From Bacteroidales bacterium (GTDB taxonomy: Bacteria; Bacteroidota; Bacteroidia; Bacteroidales; JAADGE01), in contig JAIORQ010000026.1 in assembly GCA_021108035.1 (NCBI GenBank), positions 48,189 through 112,188 of the forward strand: 64,000 nucleotides of DNA, read 5' to 3'. The notes under the pieces were generated by a model. It did no database searches, was not told the origin of the DNA, and worked only from the letters and a program-made list of their open reading frames with translations. Shown one piece after another: positions 62,371 to 64,000 of this stretch (the first letter of the stretch is position 1; each line of letters opens with the position of its first letter). The position numbers and the translations under genes are program-made.

Positions 62371-63669
62371 TCAAACTTTTTTCCTTTTATCAATAAATTT
62401 AAGAGGTTTCCTGCTTCCTTCCGGAAACATTATTTCGGTTATTTCTTTCGGACTTTTAAAGACAATATTTGGTGCTACTCTTAATTTCGCTCTAAAACGG
62501 TCTTTTATTATTTTTTCTTGCTTTGGTACAGCATTTTTTATTCCTGCATAAATTAAAATTTCGTCAGTTCCAATATTATTTGTAGAAACTTCTATTAAAT
62601 AATTTTCAATATCTTCAATATCATCCAAAATATCATATAATGCAGGCGGATATATTGTTGTACCTTTATATTTTATCATTTGCTTTTTTCTGCCTATAAC
62701 CGGGCCTAATCTGATTGTATTTCTTCCGCACGAACAAGGCTCATTATAATGTTTCATAACATCGCCGGTTTTAAACCTCAACAAGGGCATTCCTTCAACT
62801 CCCAATGTAGTTATTGTAAGTTCACCTGCTTCATGTTCTTTTACGGGATTATTATTTTCATCTAAAAATTCAGTTATTATTAATTCAGGATGATGATGTC
62901 CTCCTTTACCTGCACTACATTCTGTAAATGCAGATGCCATTTCTGTTGAAGCATACGTGGAATATAATTTAAGATTAGGCCATTTTTCTTTTATCTTTTT
63001 ACCGAGTTGATTTAACTCAAAATTTTCATTTCTGATTGGTTCACCTATACAAACAGCTTTTGTTACACTTGTATTTTTATAATTAATATTGTTTTTTTCA
63101 GCATAATCAATCAGTTTCAGCAAAAAAGAAGGAACTGTAATAAATGTTGTAGGTTTAATTCTGTTAATTGAATCCCATTGCAACTCGGGAATTCCGCCAC
63201 CTACCCTGATAATTCCCGCTCCAAGTCTTCGTGCACCAAGATAATATGCTAAACCCGCCATGAAACGTTTATCAATAGTAACCATTTGTTGGTAAATATC
63301 GTTTGAAGTTCCGTCTGCACAAGCAAAAGAGATACATTCGTTATAAGCAAGTCGGTCCAAATCTTTATCTGTTAAAGCAAAAGTTACCGGATCTCCCAAA
63401 GTCCCGGAAGTTGTAATATAATCAATAATTTTTTTCTTTGGTACACATAAAAAGTCTTCATTTTTGTTTTGCAAATCAGCTTTTGTGCTTACAGGAATTT
63501 TTTTTAGGTCTTCAAGAGTATTAATATCAGAAGGCTTAATATTATTTTCCTTAAATAATGATGAATAAAACTTTGAATTATTATTGATATATTCAATTAG
63601 TTCTACTAATTTATTTTCTTGAAAAGTTTTTATTTCTTGAGGTTTTTTTATTTCAATATCGGGTATCAT
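62371..63669 (-). CDS. Phenylacetate-CoA ligase (PaaK)-like adenylate-forming enzyme
   Basis: 432 residues. ANL-superfamily motifs: A3 YITTSGTLGDPVTF, A5 YSTYASTEMASAF, A7 MPLLRFKTGDVM, and the Cys-rich PCSCGRNTIRLGPVIGRK that PaaK-type enzymes use to bind zinc. It should activate a carboxylic acid with ATP, then CoA. The acid is unknown; no paa genes are near, and Bacteroidota often use such ligases for aryl or polyketide-like acids. It has no signal peptide. Confidence 0.85.
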   Translation of the reverse strand: MIPDIEIKKPQEIKTFQENKLVELIEYINNNSKFYSSLFKENNIKPSDINTLEDLKKIPVSTKADLQNKNEDFLCVPKKKIIDYITTSGTLGDPVTFALTDKDLDRLAYNECISFACADGTSNDIYQQMVTIDKRFMAGLAYYLGARRLGAGIIRVGGGIPELQWDSINRIKPTTFITVPSFLLKLIDYAEKNNINYKNTSVTKAVCIGEPIRNENFELNQLGKKIKEKWPNLKLYSTYASTEMASAFTECSAGKGGHHHPELIITEFLDENNNPVKEHEAGELTITTLGVEGMPLLRFKTGDVMKHYNEPCSCGRNTIRLGPVIGRKKQMIKYKGTTIYPPALYDILDDIEDIENYLIEVSTNNIGTDEILIYAGIKNAVPKQEKIIKDRFRAKLRVAPNIVFKSPKEITEIMFPEGSRKPLKFIDKRKKV

Positions 63670-64000
63670 ATAAATAACATTGAGATTTTTTTTTAAGGCA
63701 ACATCTAAAAATGCAAACTTCTGCGTTGTTGCACAAATTTAAAATCCTCATCCCGAAAGCATTCGGGACTCCGGTTTTAAATTTATTTACGCCTTGAATT
63801 TTACTATTTTTAGAGATAACCTTAATTTAAATATGGTTTTTAGTTTTGTATAATACGATTTCTTGTTGCAGGATACAAATTTATCTGTTCAAATTAAAAA
63901 ATATTTGGTACTACCACGAATTTAGTGGAACATTAACAAATATATAATTGAATAAAAAATCTTTGTTTAGTGTATAATGTTTAACTGTTTATTTGCTTAT
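63670..64000. other. Window-end intergenic stretch
   Basis: No gene seen. It holds a TCCCGAAAGCATTCGGGA hairpin (near 63753-63770), a minus-strand TAAATTTG promoter-like motif (63734-63741) 65 bases before the ligase ATG, and a CCACGAATTTAGTGG palindrome near 63916. Confidence 0.5.

Overview
The window is a low-GC chromosomal segment of a Bacteroidota bacterium, most likely Bacteroidales/Marinilabiliales-like and probably uncultivated. This rests on several traits. Three large secreted proteins (609, 19695, 49943) and the giant adhesin at 21521 end in type IX secretion (T9SS) type A sorting domains. SprB-type repeats, three FISUMP lipoproteins, a 287-residue RpoD, DUF4293, an FtcD/HutI histidine-degradation pair and a Bat (aerotolerance) cluster are present. 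Possible promoters carry the TAnnTTTG element typical of the phylum. I saw no rRNA, tRNA or CRISPR array.

Layout. 1-8.2 kb: a C10 (streptopain-like) secreted protease between two copies of a 417-bp block, one of which makes a chimeric gene; then two tandem YfbK-like von Willebrand A proteins with a near-identical core. 8.3-12.6 kb: saccharopine-dehydrogenase-like gene and mutS. 12.6-18.9 kb: two duplicated FISUMP lipoproteins on the minus strand, separated by a 21-bp tandem array and pseudogene relics, then a caspase-like protease with a small partner gene. 19.2-30.4 kb: a fold-back element, a T9SS operon ending in a 2259-residue SprB-repeat adhesin, and a DUF4139 protein with an inserted SusC-type leader. 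30.4-33.8 kb: variable region with a group II intron remnant, a lipoprotein pyrophosphatase, an inverted-repeat-flanked two-gene cassette, a 41-bp repeat array and a small lipoprotein. 33.8-39.0 kb: ftcD and hutI, with an AAA/DUF4143 ATPase module between them that has duplicated the 3' end of hutI, plus toxin-antitoxin and GIY-YIG debris. 39.1-49.4 kb: a FISUMP/Big_1 lipoprotein, acyltransferase, TPR-CHAT protein, folP, cdaA-mtnA and a DegP/HtrA protease. 49.4-54.2 kb: a MITE with an exact 8-bp target duplication, a T9SS C39-like protein, and dapF fused in frame to a REP-associated tyrosine transposase (RAYT) set among REP palindromes. 54.2-64 kb: lipoprotein, rpoD, DUF4293, broken vapBC, batE-batD-short batD-batC (batA/batB absent) and a PaaK-like ligase.

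Two themes run through the window. The first is envelope biology: T9SS cargo, lipoproteins, vWA and Bat proteins. The second is a dense load of small non-autonomous repeats. These include REP hairpins, a fold-back family carrying CTTTTCGGAGTGGACTC, two larger TIR elements, and short-period (7, 8 or 10 bp) arrays that often occur as inverted arms next to housekeeping genes. The RAYT fused to dapF is the one plausible mobilising enzyme seen here for the REP hairpins. All functional calls are from reading the sequence; no database search was run.
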